The position numbers and the translations under genes are program-made. 64,000 bases of DNA from an uncultured Acetatifactor sp. GTDB taxonomy: Bacteria > Bacillota > Clostridia > Lachnospirales > Lachnospiraceae. The DNA is taken from the NCBI GenBank assembly GCA_947630715.1, contig CANRIP010000001.1, positions 1 through 64,000 on the forward strand, read 5' to 3'. The notes under the pieces are model-generated. The model was given only the letters and a program-made list of their open reading frames with translations. It made no database searches and was not told where the DNA came from. Below, in pieces: positions 19,711-27,698 of this stretch (position 1 is its first letter; each line of letters begins with the position of its first letter).

Positions 19711-19755
19711 TTTCTTTACCGTCTTACCATCTTAAAAATTTGCGAAATAGCAGCA

Positions 19756-19962
19756 TTACTCGATTTTGACCGTTTTCCCTTCAAACTCCACCAGATCGCC
19801 GGAAACCAGTTTCCTGCCGCGTCTTGTCTCCGTCTGACCGTTCACCTTGACAAGCCCGTCCAAAACCGCATATTTCGCTTCCACTCCCGTCTGTACAAGG
19901 CCGGCGGCCTTTAACGCCTGACCGAGCTTGATAAAGTCCTCCCTTAACTGAATCCTGTCCAT
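19756..19962 (-). CDS. yaaA: S4-domain RNA-binding protein YaaA
   Basis: A 68-residue S4-like protein (REDFIKLGQALKAAGLVQTG...RRGRKLVSGDLVEFEG). In B. subtilis the gene at this position is yaaA (rlbA), encoding a small RNA-binding protein connected to ribosome assembly. Its AGGAGT ribosome site overlaps the dnaN stop codon, and the two genes are 9 bp apart, so translation is probably coupled to dnaN. Confidence 0.88.
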   Translation of the reverse strand: MDRIQLREDFIKLGQALKAAGLVQTGVEAKYAVLDGLVKVNGQTETRRGRKLVSGDLVEFEGKTVKIE

Positions 19963-19971
19963 TGTGTACTC

Positions 19972-21081
19972 CTAGTCAACGGTGGTAAAGTTTATGGGAA
20001 GAATCAGGTAGATATAACTTTCCTCCTGATTCTTGATAATACAGGGAGCTTTGGGATTCACCATGTAAAGATCTATTTCCTCATCGTCGATCACGCGTAA
20101 GACATCGATCAAAAACTTGGGGTTAAACCCAATCATCAGATCCTTCCCCTGCTTATCGATGTCAATGTCCTCATTCATGCTTCCCTGTACGGAATTCAGT
20201 TTCAGTTCCATTTTTCCGTCAAGGATATGGATGATCACAGGTTTCTTATCGCCCTCCTTCACAAGAGAAGTGGCTCTGTCTATGCTGCTGAAGAATTCTT
20301 TTTTATTGATTCTGACCTTTGTCTCATAATCGCTGGAAAGCATCTGGTCGATTCTGAAATACTCCCCTTCGATCAGTCTGGACACTACGGTGGTACGGTC
20401 AAAATCAAACACAATATGCCTGGAAGTGAAGGAAATCGTCACATCTTCATCCGCCCCTCCCGGAAGAATCTTACTGACTTCATTTAAGGTTTTGCCGGGA
20501 ACCACCGCTTTTATGGGATTATATTTTTCCTTCAGGGTGATCTTACGAATGGAAATCCGATGTCCGTCAAGAGATACGATTTTCATCTCATCTCCCTGGA
20601 TTTCAAACAGTTCGCCGGTCATCAGCTTATTGTTATCGTTGTCGGAAATGGAAAAAATTGTCTGCCTGACCACTTCTTTCAGAGAAAGCTGGCTGATGGA
20701 AATGCTGTTTTCTTTTTCCACAACGGGAAGGTAGGAAAAATCCTCGCCGGATTTTCCAATAATGGTAAAATTGGCTTTTTCACAGGTGATAACCGCTTTA
20801 TAGGAGGAATCCGTCTCAATCACCACATCGCTGTCAGGAAATTTTCTCACGATATCGACAATGATTTTCGCATCCAGCGCTATGATTCCTTCCTCCAGAA
20901 TATCGCCGTCTATCACGGTTTCAATTCCAAAATCCATATCGTTTCCCGTCAAAGTGATCGCTCCCTTTGTGGTGTCTATCAAGATGCACTCCAATATGGA
21001 CATGGTAGTTTTATTTGACGCCGCTTTTGAAACGATTTGTAAACCGTTTAACAAATTGGATTTGGAACAGACAATTTTCAT
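19972..21081 (-). CDS. dnaN: DNA polymerase III beta subunit (sliding clamp)
   Basis: Ring-shaped processivity clamp, 369 residues with the three-fold repeated clamp domain. It opens with MKIVCSKSNLLNGLQIVSKA and closes with the conserved ILPI, shortly before the end (NFTTVD). Its position after dnaA is canonical. The GAAGGGAG ribosome site and a -10 at 21199-21204 support the start. Confidence 0.96.
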   Translation of the reverse strand: MKIVCSKSNLLNGLQIVSKAASNKTTMSILECILIDTTKGAITLTGNDMDFGIETVIDGDILEEGIIALDAKIIVDIVRKFPDSDVVIETDSSYKAVITCEKANFTIIGKSGEDFSYLPVVEKENSISISQLSLKEVVRQTIFSISDNDNNKLMTGELFEIQGDEMKIVSLDGHRISIRKITLKEKYNPIKAVVPGKTLNEVSKILPGGADEDVTISFTSRHIVFDFDRTTVVSRLIEGEYFRIDQMLSSDYETKVRINKKEFFSSIDRATSLVKEGDKKPVIIHILDGKMELKLNSVQGSMNEDIDIDKQGKDLMIGFNPKFLIDVLRVIDDEEIDLYMVNPKAPCIIKNQEESYIYLILPINFTTVD

Positions 21082-21386
21082 GTGAATAACTCCCTTCGCG
21101 TTTAGTACGTCCCGGTATGCGCGGGACAGATAAAAATAAAATACAGTAAGTCAGCATTCTTCTTCATCGTAGATGTCGTTATGTGCATAACCGTCTTTAT
21201 TATACTATTTTTCAGGGAAAAAGGAAATGGAAAAGTAGAGAATTCTTTCAGAATAACCTGAGAATAAGTATGATGTTATTCACATAGATCCATTTTTCTT
21301 TTTTCCGATATAAATCAGTTATGAACAGAATCGGCTTTGAACCGTATCAGATAACCACAGAAACCACAAAAAGAACCCCCTTCCTT
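21082..21386. other. dnaA-dnaN intergenic region with dnaN promoter and possible second origin lobe
   Basis: This 305-bp region holds no gene. On the minus strand a TATAAT at 21204-21199 is a probable dnaN promoter -10. A short hairpin near 21380-21395 (CCTTC/GAAGG then TTCTTTTT) could end dnaA transcription. One DnaA-box-like TTATTCACA lies at 21276-21284, within AT-rich sequence. In B. subtilis the origin has one part on each side of dnaA; this region could be the downstream part, but the box evidence is thin. Confidence 0.45.
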
Positions 21387-22760
21387 TTAAGAAGGATTAA
21401 TTTTTTTTATGATCACGTCGATTTTATTCTTCAATTCTTCGTTTCTTTCCATTTCAGATGTGATCTTTTCAACCCCGTTAATGACGGTGGTATGATCCTT
21501 TTTCCCAAGTATCCTGGCGATATTGACCAATGAAGTGTCGGTCAGTTTTCTGCAAAGATACATTACCACATGCCTGGGCTGGACAAATTCCGAGTTTCTC
21601 TTTTTGGAAGTAATATCCTCCGGTTTTACTCCAAAATGCTCCGCCACAACGTTGATGATGAGAGTCGGCGTGATATCTCTTGATTTTTCTGGGTTGATCA
21701 CGTCCTTTAAGGCTTCCTCTGCCAAAGACAGGGTCAGATCTACCTTATTCAGTTTCGCATAGGCGATAATTTTGTTAAAGGCTCCTTCCAGCTCCCTGAT
21801 ATTTGATTTAATATTGGTGGCAATGTACTGAATAATTTCCTCATCGATTTTACGGTCGCAGGATTCCGCGTTTTTGCGGAGAATTGCCATTCTTGTCTCA
21901 TAGTCCGGGGGCTGAATGTCCACGGTAAGGCCTCCCTGGAAACGGGAGCGGAACCTTTCGTCCAGGATCTCCATTTCCTTTGGATGCTTGTCCGAGGAAA
22001 GGACGATCTGTTTTCCCGCCATATGGAGAGCGTTGAAGGTATGGAAAAATTCCTCCTGTGTGCTTTCCTTTCCTATTATAAATTGTACATCGTCTACCAT
22101 GAGCACATCCGCGGTTCGATATTTTTCGCGAAATTTTGTCATGGAGGCGGCGTTGCCGCTGCGTCCGCTGCGGATGGATTCTATCACTTCGTTGGTAAAT
22201 TCTTCGCTGGTAACGTAAATTACCTTTTTTTCCGGATTCTGCTCCAGGGTGTAGTGCCCGATGGAATGCATCAGATGGGTTTTTCCCAGGCCCGGTTTGC
22301 CGTAAATATAGAGAGGATTGTATACCTCTCCCGGAGATTCCGCCACGGCAACTGCGGCGGAATGAGCAATCTTATTGTTGTTTCCCACCACAAAGGTATC
22401 AAAATTATACTTGGGATTTAAGTTTGCAATCTCATAATTGATGTTATAAACGGATTTTTGGATCAAAGCGTCGTTTTCATCGTTTTCCGCCAGTTTGGCG
22501 TCTCTTTCGGAAATAAATCTGACTTCATAGCTGTGGTCGAACATTTCTGAAATAGCGAACTGAAACAGTATTTTGTACTTCGAGGAAATGTAATTTAAAG
22601 CATGGGCCTGATCTGAGGGAACGACTATGACAACAGTGTCATTTTCTACCTTAAAAAACTCAAGAGGCTGAATCCAGGTTTTGAATGCAATGGGAGTCAG
22701 TTCATGCTCTATTCTGATGATTTCCTTAATTTCAGGCCATTTTTCTTTGATATCATCCAT
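21387..22760 (-). CDS. dnaA: Chromosomal replication initiator protein DnaA
   Basis: Binds DnaA boxes at oriC and melts the origin. The start at 22760 (MDDIKEKWPEIKEIIRIEH) gives 458 residues and follows GGGGTAGGGAA; the longer open frame upstream lacks a ribosome site. Domain I is at the N-terminus. The AAA+ domain III has GKPGLGKTHLMHSIG (Walker A), VLMVDDVQFI (Walker B) and the arginine finger region LDERFRSRFQGGL. Domain IV ends with the signature LGKKDHTTVINGVEKI. A promoter lies at 22822-22850, and DnaA boxes upstream may provide autoregulation. Confidence 0.97.
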   Translation of the reverse strand: MDDIKEKWPEIKEIIRIEHELTPIAFKTWIQPLEFFKVENDTVVIVVPSDQAHALNYISSKYKILFQFAISEMFDHSYEVRFISERDAKLAENDENDALIQKSVYNINYEIANLNPKYNFDTFVVGNNNKIAHSAAVAVAESPGEVYNPLYIYGKPGLGKTHLMHSIGHYTLEQNPEKKVIYVTSEEFTNEVIESIRSGRSGNAASMTKFREKYRTADVLMVDDVQFIIGKESTQEEFFHTFNALHMAGKQIVLSSDKHPKEMEILDERFRSRFQGGLTVDIQPPDYETRMAILRKNAESCDRKIDEEIIQYIATNIKSNIRELEGAFNKIIAYAKLNKVDLTLSLAEEALKDVINPEKSRDITPTLIINVVAEHFGVKPEDITSKKRNSEFVQPRHVVMYLCRKLTDTSLVNIARILGKKDHTTVINGVEKITSEMERNEELKNKIDVIIKKINPS

Positions 22761-22821
22761 TTCCCTACCCCTTGTCCCTTTCAAGCTGAAAAGACTTGAA
22801 AGAAATTCTATACACCAGATT

Positions 22822-22850
22822 ATTTTAATATAGTTTCGATGATATTTCAA
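22822..22850 (-). promoter_or_regulatory. dnaA promoter
   Basis: On the minus strand TTGAAA (22850-22845) is followed after 17 bases by TAAAAT (22827-22822). It lies between the DnaA-box cluster and the dnaA start, about 60 bases before the ATG. Confidence 0.6.
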
Positions 22851-22860
22851 ATACAAGTTA

Positions 22861-23140
22861 TGAACATAGATATGGATAAGGTTATCAACAGCATGTGGAT
22901 AATTCGGAACTTGTTTTGGAAATTCATTCTTATGTGGATATTCCTGTGAATAAGTGGATAAATATCTTTTTTCCGGATAAGGGAAATCATAAAAGAAATT
23001 TGGCCTTTTTCACATTTCATCCGCATAGTTATCCATTTTTAAAAAATTTTATCCACATTTTGCGGAATGTCAAATGGGGAAATAAAGGGTTCATTTTATG
23101 TGGATATATATGTGGATAACTTTTTTTGAGAAGAATTTTA
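22861..23140. other. oriC: Chromosomal replication origin oriC (dnaA-rpmH region)
   Basis: The 554-bp gap between dnaA and rpmH carries a cluster of DnaA boxes. Perfect TGTGGATAA occurs at 22893-22901 and 23111-23119, and perfect TTATCCACA at 23049-23057. One-mismatch or two-mismatch boxes are TTATCAACA at 22881-22889, TGTGGATAT at 22933-22941 and 23099-23107, and TTATCCATT at 23029-23037. The surroundings are strongly AT-rich. Genes on the left run mainly leftward and those on the right mainly rightward, consistent with bidirectional replication from here. Confidence 0.9.
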
Positions 23141-23194
23141 TTGGATAAGATTCTGTGAAAAATAGAATTTTCGGGTATTTTTGCCTGATTTTCC

Positions 23195-23223
23195 TTGACA
23201 GCCTGATTTTTTTTTTATACAAT
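23195..23223 (+). promoter_or_regulatory. rpmH promoter
   Basis: TTGACA at 23195-23200 is separated by 17 bases, mostly a T-run, from TACAAT at 23218-23223. It is the best promoter in the origin region and sits about 90 bases before the rpmH ATG. Confidence 0.8.
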
Positions 23224-23314
23224 AATTACGCTGTTTTCCTGAAAATTGGGTAAAGAGTAAAATTGTTTCCTTTATCATAAATGATAGGAAAGTTTCAGAA
23301 AAGGAGGTGTTTTT

Positions 23315-23449
23315 ATGAAGATGACATATCAGCCCAAAAACCGCTCCCACAAGAGAGTGCATGGATTCCGGGCGAGAATGAGCACTCCCGGCGGAAGAAA
23401 AGTTCTGGCGGCAAGACGTGCGAAAGGAAGAAAGAGATTGTCCGCATAG
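23315..23449 (+). CDS. rpmH: 50S ribosomal protein bL34
   Basis: A 44-residue, highly basic ribosomal protein beginning [19 protein letters not shown] and ending AKGRKRLSA. The family signature ([38 protein letters not shown]) is complete. AAGGAGGTG lies 7 bases before the ATG. Its stop codon overlaps the left arm of the terminator hairpin at 23449. The rpmH-rnpA order is near-universal. Confidence 0.97.
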   Translation: MKMTYQPKNRSHKRVHGFRARMSTPGGRKVLAARRAKGRKRLSA

Positions 23450-23471
23450 GTCACAGAAATGTGGCCTTTTT
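23449..23471 (+). terminator. Intrinsic terminator/attenuator between rpmH and rnpA
   Basis: GGTCACA / TGTGGCC forms a 7-bp stem (one T-G pair) closed by a GAAA tetraloop and followed by TTTTT. It begins within the rpmH stop codon. It would let most transcripts end after rpmH, giving abundant L34 and little RNase P protein. Confidence 0.8.
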
Positions 23472-23492
23472 CTTCTTTATCAGGAGAATTGA

Positions 23493-23846
23493 ATGAAATT
23501 TTCTGAGAGTTTAAAAAAAAATCACCAGTTCCAGTGTGTTTACAGGTACGGTAAATCATATGTGAACAGATATCTGATCATGTATGTCAGGGAAAACGGC
23601 ACGGACGGAAACAGGCTTGGAATCAGCGTGAGCAAAAAAGTAGGCAACAGCGTTGTGAGACATCGAATCACAAGGCTGGTGCGGGAAAGCTACCGATTAC
23701 ATGAAGTGATGTTCAATAGTGGTTTGGACATTGTGATCGTCGCAAGAAGGAACGCCGCGTCGGTGGGATATCATGAGATAGAGAAAGCGATGTTCCATCT
23801 TGGAAAACTTCATCATATTTTGAATGAACCTTTAGAATCGGAATGA
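23493..23846 (+). CDS. rnpA: Ribonuclease P protein component
   Basis: Protein cofactor of RNase P, which matures tRNA 5' ends. The product is 117 residues with the basic RNR motif region GNRLGISVSKKVGNSVVRHRITRLVRESYR. It follows the rpmH attenuator and lies 3 bp before yidD, so the two are co-expressed. Confidence 0.95.
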   Translation: MKFSESLKKNHQFQCVYRYGKSYVNRYLIMYVRENGTDGNRLGISVSKKVGNSVVRHRITRLVRESYRLHEVMFNSGLDIVIVARRNAASVGYHEIEKAMFHLGKLHHILNEPLESE

Positions 23847-23849
23847 AAC

Positions 23850-24059
23850 ATGAAAAAATTTATGATTGCCGGTATCAGATGCTATCAAAAATATATTTCT
23901 CCCATGAAACGGACAAAATGTCCCTATGTTCCCTGCTGTTCTCAATACGGGATCGAGGCCATTGAGAAATACGGCCCGGTGAAGGGGGGCGCTCTTGCGG
24001 CGTGGAGAATTATAAGATGCAATCCTTTTTCCAGGGGAGGATTTGATCCTGTTCCCTGA
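23850..24059 (+). CDS. yidD: Membrane protein insertion efficiency factor YidD
   Basis: A 69-residue protein with an amphipathic N-terminus and the family motif [24 protein letters not shown], ending in [14 protein letters not shown]. It assists YidC-dependent insertion at the inner membrane. It lies 3 bp after rnpA and 32 bp before yidC. Confidence 0.93.
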   Translation: MKKFMIAGIRCYQKYISPMKRTKCPYVPCCSQYGIEAIEKYGPVKGGALAAWRIIRCNPFSRGGFDPVP

Positions 24060-24091
24060 AAAATACCGAGAAAATCAGGAGGATAAATAAT

Positions 24092-25399
24092 TTGATTTTA
24101 TTGACTCAAAATGAAACGCCGATCATTGGATGGATCGCAAGATTGCTTGGTCTGATCATGAACGGTATTTTTAATGTGCTGGATTTTATTGGAATTCCAA
24201 ACATCGGTCTGGCCATTATTTTATTTACGATTGTTGTAAACCTTCTGATGCTTCCCCTGACCATCAGGCAGCAGAAATTTTCAAAGCTTTCCGCGAAGAT
24301 GAACCCTGAGCTTCAGGCCATTAATGCGAAGTATAAGAATAAGAAGGATAATGAGTCCATGATGGCTCAGCAGCAGGAGATTCAGGCCCTTTACGCCAAG
24401 TATGGAGTTTCCCCCAGCGGAAGCTGTCTTCAACTGTTGATTCAGATGCCGATTCTGTTTGCTTTGTACAGGGTGATTCAGTCCATGCCCGCTTATGTGA
24501 CAAAGATCGGGGATTCGTTCCGGGTTCTGGCAAATAAGATCAATCTTGTGGACGGAGCGGATTTTCTCAGGAATTCCGGGATCAGCACCATACAGAGCGT
24601 TGTCAATACCTATGGAAAATCCATGGACAACGGTAATCTGATCAACGGGATTGTGGACGTTTTAAACAAGCTTTCTTCCACGGATCTTGCGCAGGTTGCC
24701 AGCCATTACAATTTGTCCCAGCTTACCTATAACGGACATTTGATTTTAAGCAACAGCAATGCCAGAGGCTTGATTGACATTTATAATAATTTTCTGGGAT
24801 TGAACATGGGGGATTCTCCCATGTACCTGATCCGGAACGCGGGGAACTGGGGAGTTGTGATTGGAGCCATCCTGATTCCGGTTCTCTCCGCGGTTACTCA
24901 GTGGGTCAATGTGAAACTGATGCCTCAGGCGGACACAGGGAACAAAGACGACGCAGCGTCGTCCATGGCGTCTTCCATGAAAATGATGAATATGATCATG
25001 CCGCTCTTTTCCGCCTGGCTGTGCTTTTCCTTTCCTGCCGGCCTTGGCCTTTACTGGGTAGCCGGAAGCGTGGTAAGAAGTATTCAGCAGGTTGTGATCA
25101 ATAAGCATTTTGACAGGATGGACTTTGAAGAAATCATTCAGAAAAATTCCTCAAAGAGCACCAAAAAGCTGGAAAAGATGAAAAAGCAGCAGGAAATGAT
25201 CAACGCGTACGCCAACATGAACACCAAAAGCATTCAGAAAAGAGCAAACGCTTATCAAAATCCCGCTCAGGACACGGAAGATAAGCCGCTTCAGAGTTTA
25301 GAACCGGATCAGCCGGTTAAAACAAACGTAAAATCCGGCAGCATTACGGAAAAGGCAAATCTGGTGAAACAATATAACGAGCAAAACAACAGAAAATAA
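24092..25399 (+). CDS. yidC: Membrane protein insertase YidC/OxaI (SpoIIIJ type)
   Basis: Inserts membrane proteins, alone or with SecYEG. The start is TTG at 24092, 9 bases after AGGAGG; no in-frame ATG fits better. The product is 435 residues with about five membrane segments, the cytosolic hairpin QQKFSKLSAKMNPELQAINAKYK, and the conserved region GSCLQLLIQMPILFALYRVI. A long, hydrophilic C-terminal tail of about 100 residues (MKKQQEMINAYANMNTKSIQ...) probably binds ribosomes. I see no lipobox at the N-terminus, unlike B. subtilis SpoIIIJ. Confidence 0.94.
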   Translation: MILLTQNETPIIGWIARLLGLIMNGIFNVLDFIGIPNIGLAIILFTIVVNLLMLPLTIRQQKFSKLSAKMNPELQAINAKYKNKKDNESMMAQQQEIQALYAKYGVSPSGSCLQLLIQMPILFALYRVIQSMPAYVTKIGDSFRVLANKINLVDGADFLRNSGISTIQSVVNTYGKSMDNGNLINGIVDVLNKLSSTDLAQVASHYNLSQLTYNGHLILSNSNARGLIDIYNNFLGLNMGDSPMYLIRNAGNWGVVIGAILIPVLSAVTQWVNVKLMPQADTGNKDDAASSMASSMKMMNMIMPLFSAWLCFSFPAGLGLYWVAGSVVRSIQQVVINKHFDRMDFEEIIQKNSSKSTKKLEKMKKQQEMINAYANMNTKSIQKRANAYQNPAQDTEDKPLQSLEPDQPVKTNVKSGSITEKANLVKQYNEQNNRK

Positions 25400-25412
25400 A
25401 ATGGATGTCTGT

Positions 25413-25452
25413 GCGCTGCCTACACAATCCGGTTGTGTACAGGAAACAGCGC
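25413..25452 (+). promoter_or_regulatory. Nested hairpin leader of jag
   Basis: An inner stem TACACAA / TTGTGTA (25421-25427, 25433-25439) lies inside an outer GCGCTG / CAGCGC (25413-25418, 25447-25452). It is followed by CAGCGCGGAAATG, a tail shared with the 59-bp repeat at 40.15 kb. The structure ends 16 bases before the jag start. Confidence 0.55.
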
Positions 25453-25468
25453 GGAAATGGAGAAAAGA

Positions 25469-26098
25469 ATGGAGAAGATAGAAGTATCTGCAAAGACGGT
25501 AAACGATGCCATTACGGAGGCATGCCAAAAACTGGGAGTGACCAGCGACAGGCTGGATTATGAGGTTGTGGAGGAAGGATCCAGCGGATTTTTAGGAATC
25601 GGCTCCAAGCCCGCGGTGATCAGAGCGGGGGTAAAGGAAACGGAGCTGTCTTTGGAAGACAGGGCGAAAACGTTTTTGAATGATGTTTTTGAAGCCATGG
25701 ATATGGATGTGGTTATAGCGGTTTCCTACGATGAAACCGAAAAAAGCCTGGACATCGATTTAAGCGGCGAAGAAATGGGCCTTTTGATCGGAAAGAGAGG
25801 GCAGACCCTGGATTCCCTCCAGTACCTGGTTTCCCTGGTGGTCAATAAGGGCCTTGAGGATTATATCCGGGTAAAAGTGGATACGGAGAATTATCGTCAG
25901 AGAAGAAAGGAAACCCTTGAAAATCTGGCGAAGAATGTAGCGTTTAAGGTGAAAAAGACAAGGCGTCCCGTTTCTTTGGAGCCTATGAATCCCTATGAGA
26001 GACGGATTATCCATTCCGCCCTTCAAAATGACAAATATGTGACAACTCACAGCGAAGGGGAGGAGCCTTTCAGGAGAGTGGTCGTAACCCTGAAATAA
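25469..26098 (+). CDS. jag: Jag/KhpB RNA-binding protein
   Basis: A cytosolic RNA-binding protein of 209 residues paired with YidC in many Firmicutes. The Jag-N domain starts MEKIEVSAKTVNDAITEACQ; the KH domain carries MGLLIGKRGQTLDSLQYLVS; the R3H domain carries MNPYERRIIHSALQNDKYV. The ATG at 25469 has GGAGAAAAGA upstream; an ATG at 25457 in the same frame is an alternative. KhpB works with KhpA as an RNA chaperone affecting cell division and wall synthesis. Confidence 0.92.
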   Translation: MEKIEVSAKTVNDAITEACQKLGVTSDRLDYEVVEEGSSGFLGIGSKPAVIRAGVKETELSLEDRAKTFLNDVFEAMDMDVVIAVSYDETEKSLDIDLSGEEMGLLIGKRGQTLDSLQYLVSLVVNKGLEDYIRVKVDTENYRQRRKETLENLAKNVAFKVKKTRRPVSLEPMNPYERRIIHSALQNDKYVTTHSEGEEPFRRVVVTLK

Positions 26099-26123
26099 TT
26101 ATCTGCCGGAAAATACCTTACGC

Positions 26124-26166
26124 CGCCGCATTTTTCCAAAATTCCACGGAAAATGTGGCGGTTTTT
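26124..26166 (+). terminator. Intrinsic terminator after jag
   Basis: A long stem pairs CGCCGCATTTTTCC (26124-26137) with GGAAAATGTGGCG (26148-26160), followed by GTTTTTC. It would separate the rpmH-jag transcript from mnmE. Confidence 0.7.
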
Positions 26167-26239
26167 CAAATGACATGATAAAATAAAATCTGTCACAAAT
26201 TGATTGTGCGCAAACACAGGCGCAGAAATGGAAATCCAT

Positions 26240-27646
26240 ATGAGTAGTACAAGTACCATTGCGGCCATCGCTACGGGACTGAGCGATTCCGGTATCGGCA
26301 TTGTCAGAATCAGCGGCCCGGACGCCATAAAAGTGGGAGACAGGATTTTTTGTTCTCCTTCCGGAAAATCCGTTGTCAGGCATCTGGAAAGTCATAAGCT
26401 GCAATATGGCTGCGCGGTGAAGGAAGACCGAACCGTTATAGACGAAGCCATGGCTGTGGTCATGAAGGCTCCCAAAAGCTATACGGGAGAGGATACGGTG
26501 GAAATTCAGTGCCACGGCGGCGTACTCGTTATGAAAAAAATTCTGGAAACCGCCTTAAAGTGCGGCGCCAGGCTGGCGGAGCCTGGGGAATTTACCAAGA
26601 GGGCTTTTTTGAACGGGAAGAAGGATCTTTCCGAGGCGGAAGCTGTCATGGATGTGATTCGGTCAAAAAACGATTACGCGCTGATTTCTTCCGCCAGACA
26701 GCTTCGGGGAGAGCTTGGAAATACCGTGAGGCAGATTAGGAAGGAACTTCTTCAGGAAATCGCCGCCATTGAGGCAGCCCTGGACGATCCGGAACATTTA
26801 AGCCTGGAGGGATATCCGGAAAAGCTGCGTGTGAAATTGGAAGAAATAAGGGACAAAACGGAAAAGCTGGTCGATTCCGCCGTACAGGGACGTTTCATGA
26901 AGGAGGGCATTTCCACTGTGATCGTTGGTAAGCCCAACGTGGGAAAATCTTCTCTTTTAAACCTTTTATCCGGGGAAGACAGGGCGATTGTGACGGATAT
27001 CGCCGGTACCACAAGAGATATTCTGGAGGAAAATGTGAATCTCCACGGCATCAGCCTGAATGTGATAGACACGGCGGGCATCAGAGACGCTCAGGACCAA
27101 ATTGAACAAATCGGCGTGGAGAAGGCGAGGCAATACGCGGGAGAGGCGGATTTGATCCTTTATGTGGCCGACAGCTCCCTGCCTCTGGATGAAAACGACA
27201 GGGAAATTTTTTCTCTGATCAAGGAGAAAAAAATAATCGTCCTGTTAAATAAATCGGATTTGAAGGAGCGGATATCGGAGGAAGATATCAGACTTTTGGC
27301 CAAACCCTATCTTCCGGGGGAAGGGTCGTTTCCCGTTATCAGGGTGTCCGCAAAGGAAAAAGTCGGCATGGAGGAACTGGAGAACGCGATCAGGGATTTG
27401 TTTTTTCAGGGGGACTTTTTCTCTCATGAACAGATTGTGATTACAAACCTAAGACACAGAGAGGCTTTGCAAAATGCCTGTGAAAGCGTCAAACTAGTTT
27501 TAAAGAGCATAGAAAACGGGATGGAAGAAGACTTTTATTCCATCGACCTGATGGACGCTTACCGTGAGCTGGGAAAGATCACCGGGGAAGAAGTGGACGA
27601 TGATGTAGTGGAGGAAATATTTTCCAAATTCTGTATGGGAAAATAA
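26240..27646 (+). CDS. mnmE: tRNA uridine-5-carboxymethylaminomethyl modification GTPase MnmE
   Basis: With MnmG it forms the 5-carboxymethylaminomethyl group on U34 of several tRNAs. The product is about 468 residues: an N-terminal folate-binding TrmE domain ([20 protein letters not shown]), a helical domain, and an inserted GTPase with G1 [13 protein letters not shown]2 region GTTRDI, G3 DTAGIRD and G4 NKSD. The essential C-terminal cysteine motif is FCMGK. The ATG at 26240 is chosen because it matches the family N-terminus; an ATG at 26228 is also in frame. A short hairpin (CACAA/TTGTG) lies just upstream. Confidence 0.95.
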   Translation: MSSTSTIAAIATGLSDSGIGIVRISGPDAIKVGDRIFCSPSGKSVVRHLESHKLQYGCAVKEDRTVIDEAMAVVMKAPKSYTGEDTVEIQCHGGVLVMKKILETALKCGARLAEPGEFTKRAFLNGKKDLSEAEAVMDVIRSKNDYALISSARQLRGELGNTVRQIRKELLQEIAAIEAALDDPEHLSLEGYPEKLRVKLEEIRDKTEKLVDSAVQGRFMKEGISTVIVGKPNVGKSSLLNLLSGEDRAIVTDIAGTTRDILEENVNLHGISLNVIDTAGIRDAQDQIEQIGVEKARQYAGEADLILYVADSSLPLDENDREIFSLIKEKKIIVLLNKSDLKERISEEDIRLLAKPYLPGEGSFPVIRVSAKEKVGMEELENAIRDLFFQGDFFSHEQIVITNLRHREALQNACESVKLVLKSIENGMEEDFYSIDLMDAYRELGKITGEEVDDDVVEEIFSKFCMGK

Positions 27647-27698
27647 ATGGTTTCGGCTGGGTTTTGACATCTTTATTTTTGGGAACGGAGTGAAAAAA

